Shown: positions 1-8,624, counted from the first letter of the stretch. The stretch: 64,000 nt of DNA from Oceanospirillum sediminis (GCF_014164585.1 NZ_JACJFM010000005.1:1-64000); one strand, 5' to 3'. Notes: generated by a model not told the origin, from the sequence alone. Made by a program: numbers and translations.

Positions 1-378
1 ATTGAAGCGGCAGTGGTTGATCGGGGGTATCGAGGTTCAAAGCGCACGGTTGATGCCGAAGTTATTTTGCCTGGCCCACCGTTGAAAAGAGACAGCGAAC
101 AAGAGAGGAATCGAAAGAGGACGCTCTGTAGGAGGCGATCAGCGATTGAACCCATCATAGGGCATCTGAAACAGGATTATCGACTTTCCAGGAACTGGCT
201 GAAAGGTAGCGAAGGTGATGCAATAAACCTGTTAATGGCGGCTTGTGCCTGGAATTTGAGGAAATGGATGAGCCTTTTCTTTTTGTTTGAATACAAGGGT
301 GTCATTCAGGCTTTGGTTATCGTACAAACTGCAGGTGGGGAGCAGAAAATCAGTTGGCTTTATTTCCTGGAGCAATAA
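1..378 (+). CDS. IS5-family transposase, C-terminal part (cut by window start)
   Basis: The reading frame is open from base 1 and ends at TAA 376-378, so the N-terminal half lies outside the window. The visible part carries the C-terminal DDE transposase block: VVDRGYRG near the start, then RSAIEPIIGHLKQDYRLSRN with the catalytic Glu, then a GDAINLLMAACAWNLRKW helix. This pattern is typical of IS5-family transposases, which cut and paste their element through a DDE site. The last 35 residues (SLFFLFEYKG...) are less family-like. The gene abuts a truncated IS3-family orfA on the other strand, so one element probably inserted into or beside the other. The right end of this IS cannot be fixed from the window. 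Confidence 0.85.
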   Translation: MEAAVVDRGYRGSKRTVDAEVILPGPPLKRDSEQERNRKRTLCRRRSAIEPIIGHLKQDYRLSRNWLKGSEGDAINLLMAACAWNLRKWMSLFFLFEYKGVIQALVIVQTAGGEQKISWLYFLEQ

Positions 379-467
379 AGCCAACCGATGCTCGGTTAGA
401 TAGAAACCTGACTTTTTCAGGGCTGACTAATTACATCAAAAAGGGAGAAAAGAGGGATATGACGTGG

Positions 468-698
468 TCAAGCAAATACTACCAGTCCAGTTAAGCGGAT
501 TTCCAGCTGTTCATCTGTTAGCTTACCATTGCCCCGAAAGGCCTGTTCATCCTGAGCCTGATGCTCTTTAATCCAGCGTCTGAGTATATTGTCATTGATC
601 TCAAGGCTTCTGGCTGCTTCAGCGGCTTTATAATCCTGTTCGGGTACCAATGAAATGGCATCCAGCTTAAATTCTTTGGTGTAACTTTTTCTGGTCAT
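468..698 (-). pseudogene. IS3-family transposase OrfA, truncated
   Basis: The N-terminal 65 or so residues are a normal IS3-family OrfA: TRKSYTKEFKLDAISLV, then AAEAARSLEI and LRRWIKEHQ of the helix-turn-helix, then KLTDEQLEIR. In intact OrfA proteins this is followed by a leucine-zipper region (EIRQLKAEN...). Here homology stops after EIR, and a short unrelated tail (LTGLVVFA) precedes the stop. No OrfB catalytic part is visible downstream. A Shine-Dalgarno GGAGAG lies 5 to 10 bases before the ATG at 698. The gene is therefore a broken remnant, probably interrupted by the neighbouring IS5-type element. It is unlikely to be functional. Confidence 0.85.
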
Positions 699-762
699 TA
701 TTTTCTCTCCAGTTAAGAGGATTATCCTTAACTGGGCTGGCTACATCTATTAGACCACCTCA
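495..762 (-). mobile_element. IS3-family element remnant, left end
   Basis: This stretch holds the start of orfA plus about 64 bp of upstream DNA. The outer boundary is placed at 762 because the element-sense strand would begin TGAGGTGGTCTAATAG there, and IS3-family elements characteristically begin with TG and end with CA. The other end is missing. The boundary is inferred from that convention, not from a matching inverted repeat. Confidence 0.5.
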
Positions 763-834
763 GTTTGCGCTGGTTTGAAGAGCTTGCTGTCGCAGCCTGG
801 ATTAGGCAGTATTCCGTAGTGAAATACCTGAATA

Positions 835-973
835 ATACCAATCCCGATAAGTTGCTATAGGTCGGAAAAGCCGTAGGCGCCTTCCGACAATAATCAGGTA
901 TCCAGGTCAGTGTCGGATGGCGCTTCGCTTATCCAACCTACCTGAATATCAAAGAATTTATCAGTAATGGTAT
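835..973. repeat. REP-like palindromic repeat with imperfect terminal inverted repeats
   Basis: Two GC-rich hairpins sit close together: GTCGGAA (861-867) with TTCCGAC (882-888), and an imperfect hairpin at 913-936 (core GCGCTTCGC). They resemble the GTCGGATGGCGCTTCGCTTATCC class of repeats common in gammaproteobacterial intergenic DNA. The pair is bracketed by 16-base arms, ATACCAATCCCGATAA (835-850) and TTATCAGTAATGGTAT (958-973), which match as inverted repeats at 13 of 16 positions. No ORF is present. The structure suggests a small non-autonomous repeat unit of about 140 bp. The rest of the 763-1171 gap shows nothing else I can name. Confidence 0.55.
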
Positions 974-1171
974 AAAGTCTCTGATCAATCAGAAACCGTG
1001 AAGCAAAATGCCAGACCGGGCAAGACCTGTCTATCTGGCATCCTGAGTAGAGCTGATCGGGGTAAGATTGTTTCGTGTTGTATTTTACAATCTCAGGCCA
1101 GAGCCATCAGAAGGCTTTTGTTCCGGTGTAACTTATTCAGATTAATATGTTTTTACCAGGGAGTCTAAAGT

Positions 1172-1660
1172 ATGAGTAATAGAGCACCAGTGATATACCA
1201 GACCTCAATCCAACCAGAATGGCTTGATTATAACGACCATATGAATGTGGCTTACTACGTTCTGATTTTTGATCATGCCGGTGAAGAAGTTGTCAAAAGT
1301 CTCGGCCTGGGCGCAGAGGTTAGTCAGGAAACAGGGATTTCCTGGATGGTGCTGGAAAACCATATCACCTACAACAATGAGGTCGTGCTGGATCAGCCGG
1401 TAGAGGTCAGAATGCAACTGCTGGATCATGACAGTAAACGTCTGCACTTCTATTTCGAAATGTATGCTAAAAATGAAGATGGTAGTGAATATCTGGCCTC
1501 GACACTGGAACAGATGGCTATGTGTGTGGATCTGAATGCACGCAAAAGCAGTGTATTCCCGGAAGCGATTATGGCTAATATTGAACGGTTAGCGGCTGAG
1601 CAACAAGATCTTCCCAGGCCAGAGAATATCGGGCGTACGATAGGTATTCGGCGAAAATAA
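1172..1660 (+). CDS. Hotdog-fold acyl-CoA thioesterase
   Basis: A 162-aa protein of the 4HBT/hotdog thioesterase superfamily. The N-terminal block WLDYNDHMNVAYYVLIFD holds the Asn-His-Met pattern that opens the central hotdog helix in this group, and MCVDLNARKS is a typical late strand. Such enzymes hydrolyse acyl-CoA thioesters in the cytosol. Close relatives are found in carnitine or betainyl-CoA catabolism, but no carnitine dehydrogenase gene is nearby, so the substrate is unknown. A GGGAG Shine-Dalgarno lies 8 bases before the ATG. It converges with the LysR gene at 1689, only 28 bp away, and appears to be a single-gene unit. Confidence 0.75.
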   Translation: MSNRAPVIYQTSIQPEWLDYNDHMNVAYYVLIFDHAGEEVVKSLGLGAEVSQETGISWMVLENHITYNNEVVLDQPVEVRMQLLDHDSKRLHFYFEMYAKNEDGSEYLASTLEQMAMCVDLNARKSSVFPEAIMANIERLAAEQQDLPRPENIGRTIGIRRK

Positions 1661-1688
1661 TTGCCCCTGCCAGGCTCTTTTTGCGGTT

Positions 1689-2573
1689 TCACTGCCTGCT
1701 TTGTCCCCAGCGGGCTGTGGCCGAAAATTCAATAAACGGGCTGACCTGATCACTATTTTCCCCGTCTCCCCATTCGAAGCCGATTACTCTCTGTGTACTG
1801 ATTTCCTGTATCGCGCAGGTCACAATGTCGGGAGCCTGATAGCACTCGGGCACAATGGCTATTCCGATACCTGCTTTGATCAGAGCCATCGCTCTATCGT
1901 CCTGATTTGTCACATAGGCAATATTTAACCGAATCTCTCTCGACTTGAGAATCCCCTGAATAATCTTCCGGTGCTCGCAATGGGAACGAATCACAAAGGG
2001 TTCATTCTCCAGGTCATTAAAACTGACAACCGGGGACTGACTGAGATGGTGGTCTGCCGGAACGGCCAGACGATAGCTTTCCCTGAACAGTTCTCTGGCA
2101 CGTGTAAAACGCCGCTGGCCCGATGGCTTATCCTGTAGCAGTGTTAATGCCATATCAATACGATCTTCCTGCTCCAGTTGTTCAAGGTCTTTATTGCTGG
2201 CATCAATCACGCTGAGAGTTATTCCGGGGTGATCCCGTCGATACTGTTCGATCAGACGTGCTACCAGAGTAATGGGCAAGGTATTGACCACACCCAATCG
2301 GAGCAGACTCTGAATATTGTGTCGCTTTAGTTCATCCTTTGCCCTTGAGCATTCTCCGACAATGACTCTGGCCCGCTTAACCAGAGTTCTCCCTGCGGGA
2401 GTCAGCACTACATTGCGTTTATTCCGGGTAAAAAGTCTTACCCCCATTTCAGCTTCCAGTTTGGATATGGATGCAGACAGAGCAGGCTGAGATACAAAAG
2501 CCCTTTCTGCTCCACGGGTGAAACTTTCTGCTTCTGCTGCGGCTAAAAACAGGCGTAGTTGCTGTAATTCCAT
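1689..2573 (-). CDS. LysR-family transcriptional regulator
   Basis: The N-terminus MELQQLRLFLAAAEAESFT followed by SQPALSASISKLEAEMGV is the classic LysR winged helix-turn-helix. The remaining 200 or so residues are the periplasmic-binding-like effector domain (RLGVVNTLPITLVARLIEQY onward). Length from this start is 294 aa, normal for the family. The ORF extends to 2600, but the ATG at 2573 gives the family N-terminus and is preferred. The gene is divergent from the DsbA-fold isomerase gene at 2677, with about 100 bp between them, which by LysR convention makes that gene the likeliest target. The effector is unknown. Confidence 0.85.
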   Translation of the reverse strand: MELQQLRLFLAAAEAESFTRGAERAFVSQPALSASISKLEAEMGVRLFTRNKRNVVLTPAGRTLVKRARVIVGECSRAKDELKRHNIQSLLRLGVVNTLPITLVARLIEQYRRDHPGITLSVIDASNKDLEQLEQEDRIDMALTLLQDKPSGQRRFTRARELFRESYRLAVPADHHLSQSPVVSFNDLENEPFVIRSHCEHRKIIQGILKSREIRLNIAYVTNQDDRAMALIKAGIGIAIVPECYQAPDIVTCAIQEISTQRVIGFEWGDGENSDQVSPFIEFSATARWGQSRQ

Positions 2574-2676
2574 ATCATAAACACCATTTATTATTAGCAT
2601 TTATATAATCGATTTTATCTATTGCTGAGGACAGCATACACTCTATTCGGACAAAATAGTAATGGAGGATAAGCAG

Positions 2677-3261
2677 ATGAGTAAAAGCGTTGATTTCTAT
2701 TATGATTATATCAGCCCGGCATCTTACCTGGCCTGGACACAGCTGGAAGCCATTTGTGAAAAAACAGGCGCAAGTATTCATTATCATCCAGTGCTTCTGG
2801 GTGGTCTGTTCAAAAACAACGGCAATACCAGTCCGGCTACGATTCCTGCTAAATGGCAATGGATGCAGAAAGATTTTGCCCGGCATGCGGAGTATTACGG
2901 CGTACCCTACCAGATGAATCCTCACTTTATTTTCAGCACAGTGACAGCCATGCGTGGTGCAATCTGGGCTGCCAGTAATGGTAAGCTGGAAGAGTATAAT
3001 AAAGCTATGTTTACTGCCGCCTGGGCGGAAGGTAAAGATCTGTCATCACCAGAGACACTGGTTGATGTTCTGCAACAGGCTGATCTGCCCTGCGAAGAGA
3101 TCATGGCCGCTGTATCTCAGCCCGAAATTAAACAGGCCTTGATTCAGGCTACAGAAGCCGCCACGGCGCGAGGCGTTTTTGGGGCCCCCACCTTTTTTGT
3201 CGAAGATGAGATCTATTTTGGTCAGGACAGGCTGGGTTGGGTGGAACGGGCATTATCCTGA
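2677..3261 (+). CDS. DsbA-family 2-hydroxychromene-2-carboxylate isomerase-like protein
   Basis: The protein (194 aa) begins VDFYYDYISPASYLAW, the signature of the NahD/kappa-GST group of the DsbA thioredoxin-like fold, and ends with GVFGAPTFFVEDEIYFGQDR, the conserved cis-proline loop of the same group. The catalytic Ser of these glutathione-dependent isomerases falls at the SPASY segment. NahD acts in naphthalene breakdown, but here there are no aromatic catabolic genes, so only the family is assigned. The ATG at 2677 is chosen over the one at 2662 because GGAGG (2664-2668) lies eight bases before it. Probably controlled by the divergent LysR gene. Confidence 0.8.
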   Translation: MSKSVDFYYDYISPASYLAWTQLEAICEKTGASIHYHPVLLGGLFKNNGNTSPATIPAKWQWMQKDFARHAEYYGVPYQMNPHFIFSTVTAMRGAIWAASNGKLEEYNKAMFTAAWAEGKDLSSPETLVDVLQQADLPCEEIMAAVSQPEIKQALIQATEAATARGVFGAPTFFVEDEIYFGQDRLGWVERALS

Positions 3262-3282
3262 GGCAAACAATAACGCACTAAT

Positions 3283-3328
3283 CTCTGTAAACAGGTCCGC
3301 AGGAGCCAACGGCCGGACCTGCACAGAG
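3283..3328. terminator. Hairpin between convergent genes
   Basis: Long interrupted stem: CTCTGT (3283-3288) with ACAGAG (3323-3328), and CAGGTCCG (3292-3299) with CGGACCTG (3314-3321). It lies between convergent genes ending at 3261 and 3399. No clear T-run follows on either strand, so termination is inferred from stem strength and position. Confidence 0.5.
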
Positions 3329-3398
3329 AGTGTCTTACAGCCAGATAGCCAACAAGCTGCGATAGATGTCGGTTATCTGAATAACCGGGGGGCAGCAT

Positions 3399-4538
3399 TC
3401 AATGGCCTGACTGCATTTTCCAGACTGCCGCAACATTGCGGGCGCAAGTCACCAGATTCTGTTCCGCATCCGCCAGTGCCTGTTCCAGTGCCTGAGCACC
3501 CGGTACCACACTGAACAGAGCATCAATACCGTGCTCATAAACAACATCAGCATCATTGGCTACAGCGCCCGCCAGGGCAATGACCGGGCATCCACGGGCT
3601 TTAGCCCGTCTGGCCACACCTATCGGAGTTTTGCCGTGAATCGTCTGGCTGTCGATCCGGCCTTCACCGGTAATTACCAGATCAGCATTTTCCAGTTGAG
3701 TGTCGATATCAACGGCATCCAGTACAATATCAATCCCACTGTTCATTCGGGCGTTGGCCAGGGCAAACAATACTATGCCTAAGCCTCCTGCGGCACCTGC
3801 TCCGGGTATATTCCGAATACTTTTGCCACAGGCTTTTTCCAGATGGTCTGCAAAATGGGCCAGTGCAGAATCCAGTTCAGCAACCATTGTTTCAGAGGCG
3901 CCTTTTTGAGGGCCAAATACTGCCGAAGCTCCTTCTGGGCCTGTCAGGGGATTATCCACATCACAGGCCAGCAGGATCTCTGTTTCTGCCAGTCTGGAGT
4001 CGAGTTTACTCAGGTCCAGTGTTTTCAGTCGGGACAGATCCCCTCCTCCGGCGGTTAATGGCTGATGATCAGCATCCAGCAGTTCAGCGCCTAAAGCCAC
4101 TAATAGCCCGCTACCACCATCATTGGTGGCACTGCCGCCCAGACCGAGAATAATCCGGCGAACGCCCTTGTTCAGTGCCTCCTGAATGAGCTCTCCCGTT
4201 CCATAGGTCGTCGCAAGTAAAGGGTTTCGTTCATCTGCAGTTAACAGGTCCAGGCCAGATGCTGCCGCCGTTTCAACGACGGCAGTAGCGCCATCTCCCA
4301 GTATTCCCCAATGGGCTTCTGTTTTGCGTCCCAGAGGATCGGAAACCAGAGCCGTATATATCTGGCCACCTGTTGCATCTACCAGAGCCTGAGTGGTTCC
4401 TTCACCACCGTCAGCTACAGGGATAAGGTGATAATCTGCATCGGGAAAATGCTGATTAAAACCTGTAGCAATTGCTCTGGCAACATCAATGGCGCTCAGG
4501 CTCTCCTTAAAAGAATCCGGTGCAATAACAATTTTCAT
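3399..4538 (-). CDS. Glycerate 2-kinase (GarK/GlxK family)
   Basis: A 379-aa cytosolic kinase that phosphorylates D-glycerate to 2-phosphoglycerate, linking glyoxylate or glucarate breakdown to glycolysis. The N-terminus MKIVIAPDSFKESLSA, the PVADGGEGTTQALV segment, GLGGSATNDGGSG and the late LVITGEGRIDSQTIHGKTP block are diagnostic of the family, and the length matches E. coli GarK/GlxK (about 380 aa). No glyoxylate carboligase or tartronate semialdehyde reductase gene lies next to it, so the pathway is not shown. GarK and GlxK cannot be told apart by eye, so no symbol is given. The gene stands alone on the minus strand. Confidence 0.93.
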   Translation of the reverse strand: MKIVIAPDSFKESLSAIDVARAIATGFNQHFPDADYHLIPVADGGEGTTQALVDATGGQIYTALVSDPLGRKTEAHWGILGDGATAVVETAAASGLDLLTADERNPLLATTYGTGELIQEALNKGVRRIILGLGGSATNDGGSGLLVALGAELLDADHQPLTAGGGDLSRLKTLDLSKLDSRLAETEILLACDVDNPLTGPEGASAVFGPQKGASETMVAELDSALAHFADHLEKACGKSIRNIPGAGAAGGLGIVLFALANARMNSGIDIVLDAVDIDTQLENADLVITGEGRIDSQTIHGKTPIGVARRAKARGCPVIALAGAVANDADVVYEHGIDALFSVVPGAQALEQALADAEQNLVTCARNVAAVWKMQSGH

Positions 4539-4710
4539 AATGGCTCCTGACCAATCTATACACCTGAAAAAAATTTTCGATCAAAGATTACCGTATTCTC
4601 CTGCCCGTGGCTTTCAAATACCGGAATACTTTGTTCAGGTGTGTATCTCTGCAGAGTTCCGATAAAGCCAGAAGTCCTGCACGCTGATTTTTGGGGTAAT
4701 CCAGACCGGG

Positions 4711-5394
4711 TCACCAGTTTGAGCACCGGGTCTGGCTTCTGATATAAGCCGCTCGGCTATCGATTTCCTGGTGAGCCTGCTGTCGCTCTACTTGCACAGG
4801 TCGGTAAAGCTCTTTCAGTTTGACGGCAATCAAAGCTTTTAGTCGTTCATTGGCCTGACTGGCTGACTCTGACACGACAGGCATCAAAGATTCTGCAAAC
4901 AGTGTCAGTGACCGTAGTATTCTGTCGTTATGGCTGAGTAATGTATTCTGGTTAATACTGACATGGGTTTGCTCGTGCTGGCGAATAACCTGATATTCAC
5001 AGGAGCCGGGATGATATCGGCGAGCGATATAAACGGCCATGACTTTAAAACCCAGGGTCACATCCAGCTGATCAATCACCGTACATAACTGACCATTGGG
5101 TTGTCTGGCTGATCGCGTTGTCAGGCTGAACTCAGTGGTTTCAGTTCCATGAGTCAGGCCAGTCTGTTTCCAGCCAGGAGCGCGGCTATGCAACCCTCCT
5201 GAAATACGAGCAATACCTTCTGAATCCAGTCGTTCAGAATAGTGAATCTCAGGTGTTCTCAGTTGTAATGAAACATCTGGTGAGTGTTCATTCAGAGTGC
5301 ACTGAGCTTTGTCGGCCGCATACAAATGACTGGCAGACAGCAACAAGAAGACTGCTGCATAATGCGTCATGATCTTAATGGGACTGAATAACAC
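4711..5394 (-). CDS. Secreted DUF922-like protein with HExxH motif
   Basis: A 227-aa protein with a signal peptide (hydrophobic MTHYAAVFLLLSASHLYA, probable cleavage before ADKAQC). The core RQHEQTHV contains an HExxH zinc-binding motif (residues 140-144), which fits the DUF922 family of predicted secreted zinc metallopeptidases. The segment just before it has YHPGSCEYQVI, also seen in that family. Peptidase activity is predicted only. The GTG start at 5394 is preferred because GAGGTG lies about 7 bases before it; the in-frame ATG at 5370 has no ribosome site but would still give a signal peptide. A near-perfect hairpin (4701-4735) overlaps the 3' end and may terminate it. Confidence 0.65.
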   Translation of the reverse strand: MLFSPIKIMTHYAAVFLLLSASHLYAADKAQCTLNEHSPDVSLQLRTPEIHYSERLDSEGIARISGGLHSRAPGWKQTGLTHGTETTEFSLTTRSARQPNGQLCTVIDQLDVTLGFKVMAVYIARRYHPGSCEYQVIRQHEQTHVSINQNTLLSHNDRILRSLTLFAESLMPVVSESASQANERLKALIAVKLKELYRPVQVERQQAHQEIDSRAAYIRSQTRCSNW

Positions 5395-5576
5395 TCTTTC
5401 ACCTCACCCGGAACAATCAAGTTTATTGGTATTGAAGGGTGTTACCATAGTGTAACTGGCTGAAAAAAATCAATTTTTAAGTTCTGATAAAACTGAAAAT
5501 TAATGTGTGAAAATATTATGCTGTCTGAGATACCTGATATCAGCCGCACCTGGCTATCAGAAAAAGGAGCCTGTCT

Positions 5577-6281
5577 GTGATGATCTCTGAACAATCGGTC
5601 TGTCCTCTGGCCGTTTTTACCGGTAAAACAGAACAGAAATATGGTTTGCAAACGGCAATCGATAAAAAAACGGTGACCGGAAAAATATACTTATCTGAAA
5701 CCGGACTTGAAGGCGATGAATGCGCCGACCACAAACACCACGGAGGCCCTGAGCGGGCATTACATCAATACCCGGCAGAACATTACCGGTACTGGGCCGA
5801 AAAGTACTCAGAACAAAGTCATGCGGATGACTGGTGTGCACCGGGCATGGGAGAAAATCTGAGCACTCAGGGCATGCTGGAAAATAATGTCTGCATTGGC
5901 GATCGTTATCAGTGGGGCGAGGCTATTATTGAAATCAGCCAGCCCAGATCACCTTGTTTTAAGTTAAACCGTCGCTGGGATATTGATCACTTTTCTGTTG
6001 ATATGCAGGAAATCAGTCGTTGTGGCTGGCTTTACCGGGTGATTCAGGCCGGATTGGTCAGCGAACAGGATGCTCTGAAACTGATCCATCGGCCTGATAA
6101 TGCTATGACAGTTCATCAGGTCTGTGCAATATTTTTTGGTGATCCGCTGAACAGAACCGGCTTGTTACGGTTACAGCAACAAGCCGTCCTGTCAGCCAGC
6201 TGGATGAGTAAAGTTGAGCAACGACTGGAGCATAATACGGTCGAAAACTGGAACTTTCGTTTATTGGGCCGGACAGAGTAA
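5577..6281 (+). CDS. MOSC domain protein (YiiM-like)
   Basis: A 234-aa protein with the MOSC fold, which binds sulfur or molybdenum cofactor. Typical blocks are GLEGDECADHKHHGGPERAL, then MGENLSTQGM, then SQPRSPCFKLNRRW with the conserved Cys (residue 127) that ligates the metal in active members. In E. coli YiiM this family reduces N-hydroxylated compounds such as 6-hydroxylaminopurine; the same role here is plausible but inferred. AAAAAGGAG lies before the start; GTG 5577 and ATG 5580 are adjacent and equally usable. It is a single-gene unit, convergent with the LysR gene at 6311. Confidence 0.85.
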   Translation: MMISEQSVCPLAVFTGKTEQKYGLQTAIDKKTVTGKIYLSETGLEGDECADHKHHGGPERALHQYPAEHYRYWAEKYSEQSHADDWCAPGMGENLSTQGMLENNVCIGDRYQWGEAIIEISQPRSPCFKLNRRWDIDHFSVDMQEISRCGWLYRVIQAGLVSEQDALKLIHRPDNAMTVHQVCAIFFGDPLNRTGLLRLQQQAVLSASWMSKVEQRLEHNTVENWNFRLLGRTE

Positions 6282-6310
6282 ACCGTTAACAGGGCCTTTG
6301 ATTTGTCAGA

Positions 6311-7183
6311 TCAAAGGCCGTCCTGCATCTCTTCAATCATCCAGTCTTTAAACACCTGCATACCGTAGGATAACGGGCGATTTTTCTGATAGACCAGATA
6401 GAAAGACTTATGAGTATCCAGCTGAATATCGAACGGCATGATCAGACGTCCTTCTTCAATTTCTCTGGATGTCAGGGTGCTGTCGGCCAGAGCCACTCCC
6501 AGCCCTTCCTGTGCGGCACCCGTTGCCAGTTGCCCACTGGATAGCTGTAGCCCCCGACGAAAGCCTTTGTATTCTATCCCTGCCAGTTGCAGCCATTCAG
6601 GCCACTCATGCAGACGTTTGCTCACGTGAATCAGAGTATGTTTTTTCAGATCCTCAGGGCTATCCAGTGCTTCCTTACTATTCATCAGCGAAGGCGCGCA
6701 GACAGGAACCAGAAGTACGTTGCGCAGGAAGTGAACTTCAATATCATGCCAGTCACCATGACCATAATACACGGCCATATCGGTATTCTGTTTATTGAAA
6801 TCAATCAGACCTGATGATGCACTGATCTGAAGCTCAACATCCGGGTATTTTTCCTGAAAACGGTTCATTCTTGGCATCAGCCATCGAATCAGAAAATTAG
6901 GTGCCACACTGATGGTGACTGTGTCCCGTTCCGGGTTTGAAGTGATTCGGTAGGTCGCCGCTTCAATCTCATCCAGAGCCTGACGTACTGATTGCAGGTA
7001 TACCATTCCCACGGGAGTAAGTTCTACTTTGCGCTTGTTTCTTCTGAAAAGAGATAAGCCCAGATACTGCTCCAGACCCTTAATCTGATGACTGACAGCA
7101 GAAGCGGTAATAAACAGCTCATCTGCTGCTGCTGCAAAGCTTTCGTTCCTGGCGGCAGCCTCAAACACTCTCAGGGAGTTCAT
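6311..7183 (-). CDS. LysR-family regulator, GcvA-like
   Basis: The protein opens MNSLRVFEAAARNESF with SAVSHQIKGLEQYLG as recognition helix, then a LysR effector domain with VAPNFLIRWLMPRM, typical of the GcvA subgroup. The ATG at 7183 gives 290 aa but has no Shine-Dalgarno. Upstream in frame lie codons for I-R-K-L-P-P, exactly the usual GcvA-like N-terminal extension (compare R-K-P-L-P-P in the protein at 47248-48153), and the ATC codon at 7201 follows a strong GAGGTGA site by about 5 bases. The true start may be that ATC. The gene is divergent from a 61-aa protein gene at 7330, its probable target. Confidence 0.85.
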   Translation of the reverse strand: MNSLRVFEAAARNESFAAAADELFITASAVSHQIKGLEQYLGLSLFRRNKRKVELTPVGMVYLQSVRQALDEIEAATYRITSNPERDTVTISVAPNFLIRWLMPRMNRFQEKYPDVELQISASSGLIDFNKQNTDMAVYYGHGDWHDIEVHFLRNVLLVPVCAPSLMNSKEALDSPEDLKKHTLIHVSKRLHEWPEWLQLAGIEYKGFRRGLQLSSGQLATGAAQEGLGVALADSTLTSREIEEGRLIMPFDIQLDTHKSFYLVYQKNRPLSYGMQVFKDWMIEEMQDGL

Positions 7184-7329
7184 TGGGGGAAGTTTACGGA
7201 TAACTCACCTCACAAATGATTAGATTTTCTCATCATTCTGATCAAAAAACGTCTCTTTTACAATAGGCGCCTTAGGCTTAACATACACACATCTGAACAA
7301 GACACCACTCGACAAATGGAGTAACTAAA

Positions 7330-7515
7330 ATGAATAATGACATTAAATTTGATCAACACGGCAATATCGACGTAGATTATTACATCGTTGCAGCAAAACG
7401 TGAGCGTGACGCTTACCTGTCAGAAATGTTTGCAGACATGAAAAAATCTATCGCTAAGAAATTATCTTTGCGTCTGCCGAAAATCTCTGTTGAACTGCGC
7501 CGTCCTGCCCACTAA
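7330..7515 (+). CDS. Small conserved-type protein, 61 aa
   Basis: Unknown function. The protein is charged and probably helical. It has a short acidic N-terminal motif (FDQHGNIDVDYYIVAAKRER) followed by an amphipathic basic C-terminal half (MKKSIAKKLSLRLPKISVELRR). The pattern G-x-I-D-x-D-x-Y-x-x-x-A-x-x-x-R is one I associate with small proteins encoded beside GcvA-like LysR genes, but I cannot name the family with certainty. The spacing is right for a real gene: GGAG at 7318-7321 with the ATG 8 bases later. It lies 146 bp divergent from the LysR gene at 6311, so co-regulation is likely. No membrane segment or signal peptide is seen. Confidence 0.65.
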   Translation: MNNDIKFDQHGNIDVDYYIVAAKRERDAYLSEMFADMKKSIAKKLSLRLPKISVELRRPAH

Positions 7516-8316
7516 ATCAGGACTATATCGGTCTGAAGTGACTGATTGATACGTAGTACCATAACAAGCATAAGAGGAAATCAGGAATTTAACCCCTGAT
7601 GGGGGGTCTCTGAGTCAGCGCAGTAAAGCCCGTTTTTGTTTGCCTGAAGAGTAAACTCACGGTTCAATCTGCACTGAATAAGTAAGCCCGGATATATTGC
7701 ATCCGCTCAGAATATAGAGGCACCCGCTTTTCTCTGCTGTTTATCTTTATGATCTGCCCTGGCTTTATTCTTAAGTTTTATCGTATTGAGTGCGTTTTAT
7801 AACAATACGAAATCAACAGTCTTGTTATACTTTCCGCTAACACCCTGATTTTATATCCTGCCCACTACAGATAATCAATCTGATTTTTGCTATTTCGTAT
7901 CAACATATGCTGCATTCTTTATAGAACCAAGGTTTTCTTTACCAGAAGAGGTTCAAAAAACACAGTATGTTTCTTTGACATGTTGAAAGAAATGCGTTAT
8001 GTATTTAAAGCATGACAGAAATATGTCTCACCTGATTTCCTCAGTAATACCGGGAATTCATTCTGTTTTCTGGTTGTTGTGCATATCGGAACAGCAGAGG
8101 TAGCCCTTTTTTACAGAGAGGCTTTTTGTTCTGATGCCTGTCTAAGCGTTCTGCAGGCTGGCTGTATATCAGCCAGAAATACAATATTTTGTCAGATATA
8201 AAGCAGAATTAAAATTAACTACCCACTACGGGATTTGTGGAACTGAATACAGAACTGCTGGTCCTCTATAAAAGGTATATGAGACAACGAAAATACAGAT
8301 AACAAGGAGAAAAGGA
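7516..8316. other. Long non-coding gap, 801 bp
   Basis: AT-rich with no convincing ORF. It holds a perfect 8-bp hairpin at 7781-7810 (TCGTATTG with CAATACGA). A possible promoter is TTGACA (7976-7981) and TATGTA 17 bases downstream, about 320 bases before the next start codon. A 12-base GGGG/CCCC hairpin lies near 7592-7603. Nothing else can be named. A long 5' leader of the gene at 8317 or an unrecognised small RNA is possible. Confidence 0.4.
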
Positions 8317-8616
8317 ATGAAAATAAAAGAAATCAGACAGCTTACTAAAAGCCATAAGGATATCCGTTCAAAAGTTCTCGCTCATGTGACACACAACCAG
8401 TATGAAGTGCGCATTCTGCTGAATGGGCAGGAGCACTCACTGACAAACTGGCGAGATAAACCGCTGATTTTCAGAAGCCTGGATCAGGCATTTGATGCCC
8501 TGAAAAAATCCGGATTTACTGAAACAGTGATCTCTCAGGATAACGAGCCTGATAAAATCATCATACTGGAGACTAAAGAGACACTATCGGTAATGCATAC
8601 ACCGCTTTCAGCATAG
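8317..8616 (+). CDS. Hypothetical protein, 99 aa (possibly DUF6482-like)
   Basis: No firm family. The protein has a central segment YEVRILLNGQEHSLTNWRDKPLIFRSLDQAFDAL that resembles the short DUF6482-type proteins of Pseudomonas and relatives (a sensor-like beta-sheet followed by an IFRSLDQ helix), but I would not insist on this. It is soluble, with no signal peptide. AAGGAGAAAAGG lies just before the ATG, so translation is likely strong. It is convergent with the HDOD gene; the 20-bp gap between the two stops contains part of a hairpin (8625-8645). Confidence 0.6.
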   Translation: MKIKEIRQLTKSHKDIRSKVLAHVTHNQYEVRILLNGQEHSLTNWRDKPLIFRSLDQAFDALKKSGFTETVISQDNEPDKIIILETKETLSVMHTPLSA

Positions 8617-8624
8617 GGTGTAAG

